A DNA stretch of 64,000 nt from Oxalobacter sp. (GCA_016291665.1 JAEEYE010000005.1:49479-113478); one strand, 5' to 3'; counted from the stretch's first letter, positions 10,573 through 20,809 are shown. The notes: generated from the letters alone by a model not told the origin. Program-made: numbers and translations.

Positions 10573-11064
10573 TCAGACTTCTTCTGCGGATTCAATAATG
10601 ACGCTTTCCAGAGGGACGTCTTGATGGCCGGTTGGGTGGAAGATTGTCCTGACACCTTTGATTTTGTCGACAACGTCCATGCCTTCCGTGACTTTGCCAA
10701 AGACACAATAACCCCAGCCGTCTTGGCCTGGATAGTCAAGGAAATCATTGTTGGCAACATTGATGTAGAACTGTGCTGTGGCGGAGTGTGGGTCGCTGGT
10801 GCGTGCCATTGCAATGGAATACCGCTTGTTGGAAAGCCCGTTCTTGGCTTCATTTTCAATCGGTGCATTGGTGCGTTTCTGGTTCATCGCTTGGTCGAAA
10901 CCGCCACCTTGGATCATGAAGTTGTCGATGACGCGGTGGAAGATGGTGCCGTTATAGAATCCGGAATTAACGTATTCCAAGAAGTTCTTGACGGTTTTAG
11001 GTGCTTTTTCTGCGTTGAGTTCGATCTTAATCTTGCCGAAATTGGTGTTTAAGATGACAGCCAT
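10573..11064 (-). CDS. ppiB: Peptidyl-prolyl cis-trans isomerase B (cyclophilin)
   Basis: Cytoplasmic cyclophilin of 163 aa that isomerises prolyl peptide bonds. Signature residues are present: [18 protein letters not shown] with the catalytic Arg, then [17 protein letters not shown] and a final [14 protein letters not shown]. No signal peptide is present, so it is the PpiB rather than the exported PpiA type. The track adds nine residues; [12 protein letters not shown] with an aaggaa ribosome site is the natural start. The opposite-strand ORF 10558..11052 is a shadow. Many Burkholderiales have a second cyclophilin and a TPR gene between ppiB and cysS; they are not here. Confidence 0.96.
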   Translation of the reverse strand: MAVILNTNFGKIKIELNAEKAPKTVKNFLEYVNSGFYNGTIFHRVIDNFMIQGGGFDQAMNQKRTNAPIENEAKNGLSNKRYSIAMARTSDPHSATAQFYINVANNDFLDYPGQDGWGYCVFGKVTEGMDVVDKIKGVRTIFHPTGHQDVPLESVIIESAEEV

Positions 11065-11285
11065 GTTTTTCCTTGGTAAGTTGAGGGTCAAAGATAGAAG
11101 GGTACAGGCTTTAAGCTCCGTACCAAAAACGAATGCATTCTAGCAGACTCACGCACGCAATGATATTGCTAACAGGAACGGCCAGTTTCTTGATTGTGCG
11201 GTTATGTCGATAGCTCGCGTAAGGATATGAGGCAATCTGTTAAAATAGCTATTTGTACCTTAATTGAATCAGGTGACCAACCATT

Positions 11286-12668
11286 ATGAGCGAGCTTCAG
11301 ATATATAACAGCCTCACAAGGACTAAGCAGGTCTTTAAGCCGATTGTACCCGGGAAAGTCGGAATGTACGTTTGTGGGATGACAATCTATGATTACTGCC
11401 ATATGGGGCATGCTCGCATGATGATGTCGTTTGACGTTGTCTACCGTTGGCTCAAGGCGTTGGGTTATGATGTCACTTATGTCCGTAATATTACCGATAT
11501 TGACGACAAAATCATCCGGCGTGCTGGTGAAAACGGCGAAACCATGTTGAATCTGACGACGCGTTTTACGCGGTACATGCACGAAGATACAGAAGCTTTG
11601 GGGATTTTGCCGCCAGACTATGAACCTAAAGCTACGGAATATATTGATGAAATGCTTGCCATCATTGATAAGCTGGAGAAAAACGGCTTGGCCTATCAAT
11701 CGGAAGATGGTGATGTGAACTATTCTGTCAGGGATTTCAAGGGCTACGGCAAGCTTTCCGGTAAGTCGTTGGATGACTTACGCGCTGGCGAGCGTGTGGA
11801 TATCAATACTGGTAAGCGTGATCCCTTGGACTTTGTCCTCTGGAAGTCTGCCAAGGATTCAGAACCTGATGAAGCAAAGTGGGACTCCAAATGGGGGAAA
11901 GGTCGCCCGGGTTGGCACATTGAGTGCTCGGCTATGTCCAGTAAACTCTTGGGGGAACATTTCGATATCCATGGTGGTGGATTTGACTTACAGTTTCCGC
12001 ATCATGAAAACGAAATTGCCCAGTCTGAGGGGGCATCAGGCAAGACTTTTGTGAACTATTGGATGCACAATGGTTTTGTCCGTGTCGACAATGTGAAGAT
12101 GTCGAAGTCGTTGGGCAACTTTTTCACTATCCGTGATGTGCTGAAAGATTATGATGCAGAAGTGTTGCGCTTTTTTATCATCCGTACTCATTACCGTAGT
12201 CCACTTAATTATTCGGATGCGCACTTAAATGATGCGAAAGGAGCATTGACACGTTTGTATACGGCTTTAAACGGCGTGGATGCGAAAGTTGCTGATATTG
12301 ATTGGTCAAACCCCTATGCCGCGCGCTTTAAGGATGCAATGAATGATGACTTCAATACAGCAGAAGCCGTAGCTGTCCTCTTTGAGTTGGCGGGCGAAGT
12401 CAATCGGACGCATTCTGTTGAAACGGCATCCCTCTTAAAATCCCTAGGAGGTGTCTTAGGGCTTTTAGATCGTAATCCTGCTGAGTTCCTGCAGGCAGGT
12501 ACGGGCGATATTGATACCGGATGGATTGAAGAACAGATTAAAGCACGCCTTGCTGCGAAGAAGGGTAAGGATTATGCTGAAGCAGATCGCATTCGCCAGA
12601 CGCTCAAAGAAAAAGGCATTGAATTAGAGGATAAACCAGGTGGCATCACTGAATGGCGCCGGGCTTGA
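11286..12668 (+). CDS. cysS: Cysteinyl-tRNA synthetase
   Basis: Class I synthetase (460 aa) that charges tRNA-Cys. It has the zinc-binding [18 protein letters not shown] with the HIGH-type motif HMGH at residues 39-42, the second zinc region [10 protein letters not shown], and KMSKS in [11 protein letters not shown] near residue 272. The DALR-type anticodon-binding C-terminus ends normally. The ATG is preceded by aggtga. It diverges from ppiB. Confidence 0.98.
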   Translation: MSELQIYNSLTRTKQVFKPIVPGKVGMYVCGMTIYDYCHMGHARMMMSFDVVYRWLKALGYDVTYVRNITDIDDKIIRRAGENGETMLNLTTRFTRYMHEDTEALGILPPDYEPKATEYIDEMLAIIDKLEKNGLAYQSEDGDVNYSVRDFKGYGKLSGKSLDDLRAGERVDINTGKRDPLDFVLWKSAKDSEPDEAKWDSKWGKGRPGWHIECSAMSSKLLGEHFDIHGGGFDLQFPHHENEIAQSEGASGKTFVNYWMHNGFVRVDNVKMSKSLGNFFTIRDVLKDYDAEVLRFFIIRTHYRSPLNYSDAHLNDAKGALTRLYTALNGVDAKVADIDWSNPYAARFKDAMNDDFNTAEAVAVLFELAGEVNRTHSVETASLLKSLGGVLGLLDRNPAEFLQAGTGDIDTGWIEEQIKARLAAKKGKDYAEADRIRQTLKEKGIELEDKPGGITEWRRA

Positions 12669-12738
12669 TTGGTTGGTCGTTTGCAGTTTGTACAAGATAA
12701 TTTGAGGTTGCCCGGTTAGGGGGCCAAAAGGAGATAGT

Positions 12739-13713
12739 GTGGCTAAAACGATGTTTCTCAGTTTCGAGCAGCCGATTGCTGAACTGAATGCGAAAATCGA
12801 GGAACTGCGTCTGGTTCAGGGCGATTCTTCCGTTGATATTTCAGAGGAAATCCGTCAGCTGGAGGAAAAACACCGCCAGTTGATTGAAGATACCTATGCT
12901 GGGTTGACTCCTTGGCAGGTTTCCCAGATTGCCCGTCATCCTAATAGACCCTATACACTTGACTATATCCAAGAGATTTTTACGGATTTCCGTGAGTTGC
13001 ATGGTGACCGCGCGTTTGCAGACGATCCTGCCATTGTCGGCGGTTTGGCACGTCTGGATGGTATGCCCTGTGTGGTAATTGGTCACCAAAAGGGGCGTGA
13101 CATCAAGGAACGGAGTTTCCGTAATTTCGGGATGCCGCGGCCTGAAGGCTACCGCAAAGCATTGCGATTGATGCACACAGCAGAAAAGTTTGGATTGCCA
13201 GTCTTTACCTTTGTTGATACGCCTGGGGCATTCCCAGGGATTGATGCTGAAGAACGTGGACAGTCTGAAGCCATTGGTCGAAACCTCTATGAAATGGCAG
13301 AAATTAAAGTACCGCTAGTTGCTACTGTGATTGGTGAAGGTGGTTCCGGTGGTGCTTTGGCCATTGCGGTTGCAGACGTTGTGCAGATGCTTGAAAATTC
13401 CATTTATTCCGTGATTTCCCCAGAGGGGTGTGCGTCCATTCTCTGGAAGACGGCAGAACGCGCGAATGAAGCGGCGGAGGCCTTGGGGTTGACAGCGAAG
13501 CGGCTGAAAGAGATTGGATTGATTGACCGTATCATCCAAGAACCTGTTGGTGGGGCACATCGCAATATGACGGAGACAGCAGCACGTATCAAGGTGTCTT
13601 TAATTGAGGCTTATGAAAGGCTAAGGGATGTCCCTGCTGATGCTTTGCTTGCTGCCCGTCAGGAAAAGTGGCTGAATTTCGGTAAATTCAGCGATACAGT
13701 ATCCGTTGCCTAG
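12739..13713 (+). CDS. accA: Acetyl-CoA carboxylase carboxyltransferase subunit alpha
   Basis: Alpha subunit (324 aa) of the carboxyltransferase that forms malonyl-CoA for fatty acid synthesis, paired with AccD encoded elsewhere. The N-terminus [10 protein letters not shown] and coiled-coil, then [10 protein letters not shown] and [17 protein letters not shown] forming the CoA/biotin oxyanion site, are diagnostic. The start is GTG with a strong aaaaggag ribosome site. tilS starts within about 10 bp of its stop. Confidence 0.97.
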   Translation: MAKTMFLSFEQPIAELNAKIEELRLVQGDSSVDISEEIRQLEEKHRQLIEDTYAGLTPWQVSQIARHPNRPYTLDYIQEIFTDFRELHGDRAFADDPAIVGGLARLDGMPCVVIGHQKGRDIKERSFRNFGMPRPEGYRKALRLMHTAEKFGLPVFTFVDTPGAFPGIDAEERGQSEAIGRNLYEMAEIKVPLVATVIGEGGSGGALAIAVADVVQMLENSIYSVISPEGCASILWKTAERANEAAEALGLTAKRLKEIGLIDRIIQEPVGGAHRNMTETAARIKVSLIEAYERLRDVPADALLAARQEKWLNFGKFSDTVSVA

Positions 13714-13722
13714 GAATTGGTC

Positions 13723-15081
13723 TTGCCTTCAGTCTGGGAATCCTTCCAATCTTCACTTGAGGCAATCCTTTCGCGCTTTCCGGCAAAGGTTCCCTTTGCT
13801 GTTGCTTATAGTGGTGGCGCCGATTCAACGGCGCTGCTTATCCTTGCACATCGCTATGCGAAGCAAGAGAATCGTTGCCTTTATGCTTTTCATATCCATC
13901 ATGGTATTAGCCCAGATGCGGATCAGTGGATGTCACATTGCCATAGTACTTGTGACGCGTTAGGCGTTGCGTTTGGTGCGCAGAAAGTGCATGTAAATGG
14001 TACGTCTGGCGGCATTGAAGCCGATGCCAGAACCAAGCGCTATCGAGCTTTGGGAGGGTTGGCTAGGGCGCATGGCGTTTCCTTAATCCTCACAGCTCAT
14101 CATTTGGATGATCAATGCGAGACTATCCTGTTGCAACTTTTTCGGGGAACCTTTCTTGCTGGTTTGACCGGGATGGATTCTTGTGTGGTGTTGCCTTATC
14201 AGGCAGGCAAAACAGATATTTATTTGGGGCGGCCTCTGCTATCGGTTACGAAGCGTGACCTTGAAGATTTCCTGTCTGCGTCTGGGATTCCTTTTGTTGA
14301 AGATGCATCGAACCGCGATACGTCATACCGACGGAATGCCTTGCGTCACTGCGTTATGCCGTTAATCGGCGCATCGTTTCCTGGGTTTGAAAAGCATCTG
14401 GCTGGGACAGGGCGCACGGTAGCTTCTGCACTTAAACTCTTAGATATGTTGGCTGCTGAAGACCTAGCGGGCTGCGTTGATGAGAACAAGGCTTTGGATA
14501 TGGTTGTGGTGAGATGTTTGAGTGATGAGCGTATTGAAAACCTGCTTAGATATTGGTTGAAGGTCAATCAAATCCGTATACGGTCGTCTGCCTGGTTTTT
14601 TGAACTTAAGAGACAGTTGATGTCAGTTAACCACGATGTTAAGACGGTGTTGGCAATGGATGGGAAAGTCATCCGGAAATATCGGGACAAGGTGAAGATG
14701 GAAAGACAAGAAAAACGTGAACCACCGCAGCAAGCGTTGGACTTTAACTGGAATGGTGAACCATCCATTGAGTTTCGTACATGGTACGGCATCCTGACAT
14801 TTGAATTGGGCGAGACTGGATTTGATGTGGACTGGTTTAGAGGGCGGATTTTCAGTCTGCGTCCATACCAAGGTAGTGCACGGCTGGTCTTGCAAGGACG
14901 GCCATCAAAGGATCTTAAAAGCTTGTATCAAGAAGCTGGTATTTCAGGCGAAGATCGGCGTTTCTTGCCGTCCATCTGGTGGGAAGATGAGCCCATTTTT
15001 GCTGCAGGTATTGGCCAGTCCGCTAAATGGGCAGGAAAATCGGGCAAATGCGTCCAATTGGTCTGGAAGAGGCTTCCATGA
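13723..15081 (+). CDS. tilS: tRNA(Ile)-lysidine synthase
   Basis: TilS adds lysine to C34 of tRNA-Ile(CAU) so that it reads AUA. The N-type ATP pyrophosphatase P-loop AYSGGADSTALL and the downstream TAHHLDDQCETILLQLFRG are clear; a C-terminal TilS substrate-binding domain follows (FRGRIFSLRPYQGS). No ATG suits the start. Track TTG 13717 lies one or two bases from the aggaa; TTG 13723 has proper spacing and is chosen (452 aa). It is translationally close to accA, as in many Burkholderiales. Confidence 0.95.
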   Translation: MPSVWESFQSSLEAILSRFPAKVPFAVAYSGGADSTALLILAHRYAKQENRCLYAFHIHHGISPDADQWMSHCHSTCDALGVAFGAQKVHVNGTSGGIEADARTKRYRALGGLARAHGVSLILTAHHLDDQCETILLQLFRGTFLAGLTGMDSCVVLPYQAGKTDIYLGRPLLSVTKRDLEDFLSASGIPFVEDASNRDTSYRRNALRHCVMPLIGASFPGFEKHLAGTGRTVASALKLLDMLAAEDLAGCVDENKALDMVVVRCLSDERIENLLRYWLKVNQIRIRSSAWFFELKRQLMSVNHDVKTVLAMDGKVIRKYRDKVKMERQEKREPPQQALDFNWNGEPSIEFRTWYGILTFELGETGFDVDWFRGRIFSLRPYQGSARLVLQGRPSKDLKSLYQEAGISGEDRRFLPSIWWEDEPIFAAGIGQSAKWAGKSGKCVQLVWKRLP

Positions 15082-15181
15082 TACCTATTCATGGCGGAAA
15101 AAAAGGATTTTTCCAGTGCAAAGGCAGTCATTTTAAGGTACAGTTGATATTTGAATTTTTACTTCCAGGTACTGAGATCTT

Positions 15182-16432
15182 ATGGCTTTAGTTGTTCATA
15201 AATATGGTGGTACATCGATGGGGTCGGTTGATCGCATCAAGAATGTGGCACGCCGCGTTGCGAAGTGGCATGACGCGGGTTATCAGGTCGTTGTTGTCCC
15301 TTCCGCAATGGCTGGTGAAACGAACCGATTGATTGGGCTTGCACGGGAGATTATGCCGGAACCCGACCAGCGCGAGTTGGATATGATTGCGTCAACAGGC
15401 GAACAGGTTTCCATTGGTTTGCTGTCGATGGCACTTAAACAGCTTGGGAAAGATGCGGTTTCCTTTACTGGGTGGCAAGTGCCGGTTGTTACCGACACAG
15501 CGCATACAAAGGCGCGTATCCAGTCTATTGACGACCGAAAGATCCGAGAAAACTTGGATAAGGGGAGTATTGTCATTGTCGCGGGTTTTCAGGGGGTCAA
15601 CGAATTCAATGAAATCACGACATTAGGGCGTGGTGGGTCTGATACCTCTGCGGTCGCGATTGCGGCAGCGCTTAAAGCAGATGAATGCTTGATTTATACC
15701 GATGTGGATGGGGTTTATACCACGGATCCACGAGTTGTTTCGGAAGCAAGGCGGTTGAAGAAAATCACCTTCGAAGAAATGCTTGAAATGGCATCTTTGG
15801 GTTCTAAAGTGCTCCAGACGCGTTCTGTTGAGCTCGCTGGTAGTTACCATGTCCCAACCCGCGTGCTTTCATCCTTAACCGATCCGGAAATGCCTCTGGA
15901 GGAAGAAGCAAAGTCTGGTACATTGATCACTTTTGAAGAAGAACACACTGATATGGAATCAACCGTAATCTCTGGCATCGCCTTTAGCCGCGATGAAGCC
16001 AAAATCACCGTTTTAGGCGTTCCTGATAGGCCAGGAATCGCATCCCAGATTTTGGGTGCGATTGCCAATGCCAATATTGAGGTGGACATGATTATCCAGA
16101 ATCAGTCCGTTGGCGGAAAGACAGACTTTACCTTTACGGTGCCACGCCCTGATTACAATAGGGCTATGGATATCCTGAACAACCAGGTAAAAGCGGAAAT
16201 CGGTGCATCGGATATCATTGGCGATGCGAAGGTGTCCAAGGTTTCTGCTATTGGTATTGGTATGCGTAGCCACGTGGGTGTTGCGTCCAAGATGTTTAGT
16301 ACGCTGTTTTCTGAAGGCATCAACATCCTGATGATTTCGACGTCAGAAATCAAGATTTCTGTCATTATTGACGAAAAATATATGGAATTGGCAGTCAGAG
16401 CCTTGCACAAGGCATTTGGCTTGGAACAATAA
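15182..16432 (+). CDS. lysC: Aspartate kinase
   Basis: Phosphorylates L-aspartate at the head of the lysine, threonine and methionine pathways (416 aa). The kinase signature VVHKYGGTSMGS starts the protein, TTLGRGGSDTSAVAIAAAL follows, and two ACT regulatory domains occupy residues about 265-416 (ITVLGVPDRPGIASQI and VSAIGIGMRSHVGVA), implying feedback control by lysine and/or threonine. It is the monofunctional type, with no homoserine dehydrogenase fusion. It follows tilS by 100 bp. Confidence 0.97.
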   Translation: MALVVHKYGGTSMGSVDRIKNVARRVAKWHDAGYQVVVVPSAMAGETNRLIGLAREIMPEPDQRELDMIASTGEQVSIGLLSMALKQLGKDAVSFTGWQVPVVTDTAHTKARIQSIDDRKIRENLDKGSIVIVAGFQGVNEFNEITTLGRGGSDTSAVAIAAALKADECLIYTDVDGVYTTDPRVVSEARRLKKITFEEMLEMASLGSKVLQTRSVELAGSYHVPTRVLSSLTDPEMPLEEEAKSGTLITFEEEHTDMESTVISGIAFSRDEAKITVLGVPDRPGIASQILGAIANANIEVDMIIQNQSVGGKTDFTFTVPRPDYNRAMDILNNQVKAEIGASDIIGDAKVSKVSAIGIGMRSHVGVASKMFSTLFSEGINILMISTSEIKISVIIDEKYMELAVRALHKAFGLEQ

Positions 16433-16497
16433 AAATGGCTTAGGGGAATATACTTTGAAGTGACGTTCCCTCTTCCTAATCCCGATTGGAGGTCGCT

Positions 16498-17334
16498 ATG
16501 TCTTATAAAACCATCCTAGTTCATTTAGACAGAAAAGATATCATGAAGAATCGGGTGCGCATCGCTGCATCGCTGGCAAAGTCTGAGGCTGCGCATCTGC
16601 TGGGGGTTTCGACGATTGGTATTGCCTCAACCCAGAGTTCTTACTTTTATTCACCACAGGATCTAGCATTTGCAGAACATATGAAGTACCTGCGTTATAA
16701 AGCAGGCCAGTTTGTCGAAGAATTCAAAGAAGAAGTCAAGGGTATTGGTATCGAAGACATGGAAGGCCGCATTGTCGATGGAGATTCCAGTGCTGGTGTG
16801 TGCCAGTTGGGACGAGTGAGTGACCTGATTGTGATTGGCCGAACTAATTTGGATGATACAGGTGCATCGGTTACCCCTGATTTTCCAGAATTTGTGATGA
16901 TGAACTCTGGCCGCCCAATTCTGATTATTCCACCAGAATATCAGGGCGAAAGCGTTGGTAAGAAAGCCATGATTTGCTGGAATGGCAGCCGTGAATCCAT
17001 CCGTGCTGTTGCAGATGCATTGCCGTTGCTCAAGAAAGCGGATTTGGTTCAGATCGTGATGTTCAATGTTGAAAGTGAATCTGATATGGATTCCGATGCG
17101 GGAGGAGCTGATATTGAGGCTTACCTTAAGCGCCATGGTGTCAACGTTGAAGTCATGCCACCGCAAAAGAGCCGTGATATTGGTAAGTCCCTGTTGGATC
17201 TCGCTGCTGAACAGGGTACTGACTTGTTGGTGATGGGGGGGTATGGCCATACCCGTTTCCGCGAGTTCTTGTTGGGAGGGGTGACCCGTACCATCCTGGA
17301 ATCGACTGCCGTGCCTGTTCTGATGTCGCATTGA
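16498..17334 (+). CDS. Universal stress protein, tandem Usp domains
   Basis: 278 aa with two Usp-like halves. The first (MSYKTILVHLDRKD) is divergent; the second ends in DLLVMGGYGHTRFREFLLGGVTRTIL, the G-2x-G-9x-G nucleotide-binding pattern. Usp proteins bind ATP and are induced under stress; the specific role here is unknown. The ATG at 16498 has a ggagg ribosome site; the track start at 16486 lies within that site. It is 65 bp downstream of lysC with no terminator that I can see between. Confidence 0.92.
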   Translation: MSYKTILVHLDRKDIMKNRVRIAASLAKSEAAHLLGVSTIGIASTQSSYFYSPQDLAFAEHMKYLRYKAGQFVEEFKEEVKGIGIEDMEGRIVDGDSSAGVCQLGRVSDLIVIGRTNLDDTGASVTPDFPEFVMMNSGRPILIIPPEYQGESVGKKAMICWNGSRESIRAVADALPLLKKADLVQIVMFNVESESDMDSDAGGADIEAYLKRHGVNVEVMPPQKSRDIGKSLLDLAAEQGTDLLVMGGYGHTRFREFLLGGVTRTILESTAVPVLMSH

Positions 17335-17533
17335 TTGCGGCTGATTGGCTGGTGAAAGAGACCCTGTCAGACGAGAAGAGACTAGCTGATGGGGTTTTTC
17401 CATGTAAAATTATATATAGTAAGGTAGTCTGTCCACTTGGGATGGATGCCATCTGTGCCTTGACAAAAGGTGCAGCCCTTTTCCCCCTAGGTACTTGGCC
17501 ATTGGGCAGTGCCACTTGAGTCTAGAGGTTTTG

Positions 17534-18802
17534 ATGAAATGTGTAGATGATTTCCGGCTGGTTTTAGGCGGTAAAGAATATGTCCCGATTGTTATCGGTG
17601 GCATGGGTGTTGATATTTCGACCGCAAAACTGGCATTGGAGGCTGCCCGTCTGGGTGGCATCGGGCATATTTCAGATGCCATGTACATGGATGTTTCAGA
17701 TCGGTATTTCAATACAGACTATACTGAAACAAAAGCCACTCAGTACAAGAAGTATATTCCTTTGCATGACAAGACAGATGTGCTTTTTGACCTAGCGATG
17801 GTTGCTGAAGCAACGAAGCGTCAGGTCGCTGATGTCATGGAAAGAAAGCGTGGTGATGGGCTGATTTTCATCAATTGCATGGAAAAGCTCACGATGAATG
17901 CTGCGCGAGACACGCTCCGCACGCGTTTAACGTCTGCTATGGATGCTGGCATTGATGGTATTACTTTAGCTGCTGGCTTGCATCAAAATACTTTAAGGCT
18001 TATCGAAGACCACTCTCGTTTCCGTGATGTTAAGATTGGCATCATTGTGTCTTCACATCGTGCATTGCAGATTTTTCTACGTCGCAATGCTAAACTCAAG
18101 CGATTACCTGACTACGTCGTTGTTGAAGGCCCTTTGGCAGGTGGGCACTTGGGCTTTGGATTGGATTGGGCGAATTACGATTTAAGGACGATTGTTAGAG
18201 AAGTCAATGCTTACCAAGAAAAGGAAGGCCTTTCGATACCAGTGATTGCTGGTGGTGGTATTTTTACAGGGGCTGACGCTGTTTCTTTCTTAGAAGATGG
18301 TGCAAGTGCTGTGCAGGTTGCTACGCGCTTTGCAGTGACCAGAGAATCCGGTTTGCCGGATCATGTCAAGCAGGAATACTTCAAGGCATCTGAAGACGAT
18401 ATAGAAGTCAATATGGCTTCGCCGACTGGCTATCCGATGCGTATGTTAAAGAACTCGCCAGCGCTCTCAGTCGGTTTGCGGCCGAATTGTGAAGCGTTTG
18501 GTTACATGCTTGATAAAGGGACATGTCCTTACTTGGAAGAGTATTACAAAGCTGTCGATGCAGGCGCAGATACGAGCTTTATGGTTAAGACACAAAAAAC
18601 CTGTCTGTGTACGCATATGCGTAACCACTATGTTTGGACGTGTGGCCATTATGCTTATCGTTTGAAAGATACGACGCATAAGCTTGCTGATGGTTCCTAC
18701 CTGTTACCATCTGCAGAACATGTCTTTAAGGATTACCAGTTCAGCAAGGATGGCAAAATTGCTTTGCCAGAATTGCCTGTTCCTCCCTATATCGTTAAGT
18801 AG
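17534..18802 (+). CDS. Nitronate monooxygenase-like flavoprotein with Cys-rich C-terminus
   Basis: FMN-dependent TIM-barrel protein of the 2-nitropropane dioxygenase/FabK family (422 aa). The N-terminus IVIGGMGVDIS and the phosphate-binding segments VVVEGPLAGGHLG and VIAGGGIFTGADAVSFLEDGASAVQVATRF are family hallmarks. After the barrel there is a C-terminal part with clustered cysteines (RPNCEAF, KGTCPYL, KTCLCTHM, VWTCGHY), which the classic nitronate monooxygenases do not require. A metal or iron-sulfur site is possible but unproven. The start at ATG 17534 follows agaggt. The substrate cannot be told from sequence. Confidence 0.82.
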   Translation: MKCVDDFRLVLGGKEYVPIVIGGMGVDISTAKLALEAARLGGIGHISDAMYMDVSDRYFNTDYTETKATQYKKYIPLHDKTDVLFDLAMVAEATKRQVADVMERKRGDGLIFINCMEKLTMNAARDTLRTRLTSAMDAGIDGITLAAGLHQNTLRLIEDHSRFRDVKIGIIVSSHRALQIFLRRNAKLKRLPDYVVVEGPLAGGHLGFGLDWANYDLRTIVREVNAYQEKEGLSIPVIAGGGIFTGADAVSFLEDGASAVQVATRFAVTRESGLPDHVKQEYFKASEDDIEVNMASPTGYPMRMLKNSPALSVGLRPNCEAFGYMLDKGTCPYLEEYYKAVDAGADTSFMVKTQKTCLCTHMRNHYVWTCGHYAYRLKDTTHKLADGSYLLPSAEHVFKDYQFSKDGKIALPELPVPPYIVK

Positions 18803-18838
18803 ACTCTGTCCCGAGTTGGCTTTACCTACACCAAAACA

Positions 18839-18863
18839 AAGAGCCGTTCACTGAACGGCTCTT
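18839..18863 (-). terminator. Rho-independent terminator of rho
   Basis: A perfect 12-bp inverted repeat AAGAGCCGTTCA/TGAACGGCTCTT lies between the converging flavoprotein gene and rho. On the minus strand it is followed by a T-rich tract (TTGTTTTGG), so it mainly serves rho; the A-rich other side could also let it act on the + strand. Confidence 0.7.
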
Positions 18864-18885
18864 ATCACAAGTGTTTCAATTGTCC

Positions 18886-20148
18886 TTAGGCGCCACGGCG
18901 CATCAGGTCAAAGAAGTCTGCATTCGTTTTTGTAGCGCGTAGCTTGTCCAGCAGGAATTCCATTGCTTCAATCTCATCCATGCCATAAAGGAGTTTGCGC
19001 AGGATCCAGATTTTCTGCAGGAGAGCCGGTTCAATCAAGAGTTCTTCGCGGCGTGTACCTGATTTGTTCAGATTGATGGCTGGGTAGACGCGTTTTTCGG
19101 CAAGACGGCGTTCTAGGTGAACCTCCATGTTGCCTGTACCCTTGAATTCTTCATAGATGACGTCGTCCATGCGGCTGCCGGTTTCAATCAATGCCGTAGC
19201 GATAATCGTCAGGGAACCGCCTTCTTCCACATTACGTGCAGCACCGAAGAAGCGTTTAGGGCGCTGTAATGCGTTGGAATCAACACCACCGGTTAACACT
19301 TTGCCAGAAGCTGGGATAACGGTGTTGTAAGCGCGGGCAAGGCGGGTAATGGAGTCCAGCAGGATAACGACATCCTTTTTCATTTCTACGAGGCGCTTTG
19401 CTTTTTCCAATACCATTTCAGCAACCTGGACATGGCGGGTTGCAGGTTCATCGAAGGTGGATGCAATGACCTCACCATTGACGGAGCGTTGCATTTCCGT
19501 CACTTCTTCTGGACGTTCGTCAATTAAGAGGACAAAGAGGGTAACGTCTGGATGGTTGGCCGTAATGGCATGTGCCATGTGCTGCAACATCACGGTTTTA
19601 CCGGATTTAGGTGATGCGACTAAGAGACCACGTTGTCCCTTACCAATAGGCGCAATCATATCAATGATGCGGCCGGTGATGTTTTCCTGTGCGCTGATGT
19701 TACGTTCAAGTTTCAGTGGCTTATCAGGATGCAATGGTGTGAGGTTTTCGAAAAGCATCCTGTGTTTGGATGCTTCAGGTGGGGCTCCATTGACCTTGTC
19801 GACTTTTACCAATGCAAAATAGCGCTCATTATCCTTTGGGGTTCTTACTTCGCCTTCAATGGAGTCACCAGTATGGAGGTTGAATCGTCTGATTTGGGAA
19901 GGAGAAATATAGATATCATCTGTCGATGCCATATAGCTAGCATCGGGCGAGCGCAAGAAACCAAAGCCATCTGGCAGGATTTCTAATACGCCATCACCAT
20001 AGACTTGCTCGCCGGATTTAGCACGTTTCTTCAGGATGGCGAACATCAGCTCCTGTTTACGCATACGTGGAGCATTGTCAATCTCAAGTTCTAATGCGAG
20101 ATCCAACAAAGCGGATACACGCAGGGATTTTAACTCTGATAAATGCAT
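18886..20148 (-). CDS. rho: Transcription termination factor Rho
   Basis: Hexameric RNA-dependent ATPase helicase that terminates transcription (420 aa, the standard length). It has the N-terminal Rho_N helices ([15 protein letters not shown]), a cold-shock RNA-binding domain (about 50-115, [19 protein letters not shown]), Walker [13 protein letters not shown] near residue 180, Walker [17 protein letters not shown], and the Q/R-loop regions. The start codon has a pyrimidine-rich upstream (cctcccttttttatc) with no Shine-Dalgarno. Two hairpins lie in the 92-bp leader. It is directly downstream of trxA on the same strand. Confidence 0.98.
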   Translation of the reverse strand: MHLSELKSLRVSALLDLALELEIDNAPRMRKQELMFAILKKRAKSGEQVYGDGVLEILPDGFGFLRSPDASYMASTDDIYISPSQIRRFNLHTGDSIEGEVRTPKDNERYFALVKVDKVNGAPPEASKHRMLFENLTPLHPDKPLKLERNISAQENITGRIIDMIAPIGKGQRGLLVASPKSGKTVMLQHMAHAITANHPDVTLFVLLIDERPEEVTEMQRSVNGEVIASTFDEPATRHVQVAEMVLEKAKRLVEMKKDVVILLDSITRLARAYNTVIPASGKVLTGGVDSNALQRPKRFFGAARNVEEGGSLTIIATALIETGSRMDDVIYEEFKGTGNMEVHLERRLAEKRVYPAINLNKSGTRREELLIEPALLQKIWILRKLLYGMDEIEAMEFLLDKLRATKTNADFFDLMRRGA

Positions 20149-20180
20149 GATAAAAAAGGGAGGTTACAGAAGACCGGAAT

Positions 20181-20200
20181 GTATTCCTGACAAGGAATAC
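20181..20200 (-). promoter_or_regulatory. Hairpin in rho leader
   Basis: GTATTCC-tgacaa-GGAATAC forms a perfect 7-bp stem 33 nt upstream of the rho start codon. There is no T-run after it. rho is autoregulated in its leader in E. coli; a comparable role here is inference. Confidence 0.4.
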
Positions 20201-20205
20201 ATAAT

Positions 20206-20229
20206 GATGGCGGTTGGGAAACCGCCATC
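20206..20229 (-). terminator. Stem-loop between trxA and rho
   Basis: Perfect 10-bp stem GATGGCGGTT/AACCGCCATC with a 4-nt loop, 12 nt past the trxA stop on the minus strand. It is followed by ATTATGTATT rather than a clean U-tract, so it may be a partial terminator or an mRNA-stabilising 3' end. Confidence 0.55.
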
Positions 20230-20240
20230 AGATGGGATGG

Positions 20241-20567
20241 TTAGACATTTGCATCAATAAAGGCCTTAAGTTGTGTGCGGCTCATTGCCCCGACTTTTTG
20301 GGCAACGAGTTCACCGTTTTTAAACAACATTAAGGCAGGAATACCGCGGATACCGAATTTCTGAGGGGTCAGCGGATTTTCATCGACGTTCATTTTAGCG
20401 ACTACCAGTTTGTCCACATATTCTGTTGCAACTGCGTCAACAAGAGGGGACAACATCTTGCATGGGCCGCACCAGACAGCCCAGAAGTCAACCAAAACAG
20501 GTTTTTCAGATTTAAGGACGTCAGCTTCAAAGGAAGCGTCGGTTATGACTTTGGTATCGTTGCTCAT
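20241..20567 (-). CDS. trxA: Thioredoxin 1
   Basis: Cytoplasmic thiol-disulfide reductase of 108 aa with the canonical active site WCGPC (Cys33/Cys36), the buried Asp region VLVDFWA, and the cis-proline loop [13 protein letters not shown]. The length and motif order match thioredoxin 1. It precedes rho, an arrangement common in proteobacteria. The ribosome site is weak. Confidence 0.98.
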   Translation of the reverse strand: MSNDTKVITDASFEADVLKSEKPVLVDFWAVWCGPCKMLSPLVDAVATEYVDKLVVAKMNVDENPLTPQKFGIRGIPALMLFKNGELVAQKVGAMSRTQLKAFIDANV

Positions 20568-20715
20568 AATTTACTGTCAGGAAAAGTTAAATATGAAAAA
20601 TGCCATATTGGCGGATGCCAAGTGCATCCAGGAAATGGCTACAGGATTCTTGCTCACAAGAACTGGAAACTGCATTTCGCGTATGGTGGGCAAGACATAG
20701 AATTCAAGTATGAAT

Positions 20716-20790
20716 TCTAATCAAATTTTGCCTTTCTTGCGAGTGTTTCCTATCTATTACAGGCTATTTTTTTTATGTAGTTTGATTAGA
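20716..20790. repeat. 10-bp inverted repeat flanking 55 bp, downstream of efflux operon
   Basis: TCTAATCAAA (20716-20725) and TTTGATTAGA (20781-20790) are perfect inverse complements across a 55-bp AT-rich loop. An adjoining hairpin AGAATTCA-AGTA-TGAATTCT (20699-20718) overlaps the left arm. The element lies between the efflux operon's last gene and the trxA promoter region and contains no ORF. Confidence 0.5.
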
Positions 20791-20809
20791 AGGAGACATC
20801 AGTTGTTCT

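Noticed and set aside
10558-11052. 164-aa + strand ORF with Cys/Val-rich sequence
   Set aside because: Antisense to ppiB; no supporting signals.
16663-17403. 246-aa minus-strand ORF
   Set aside because: Antisense to the universal stress protein gene; His/Asn-rich shadow composition.
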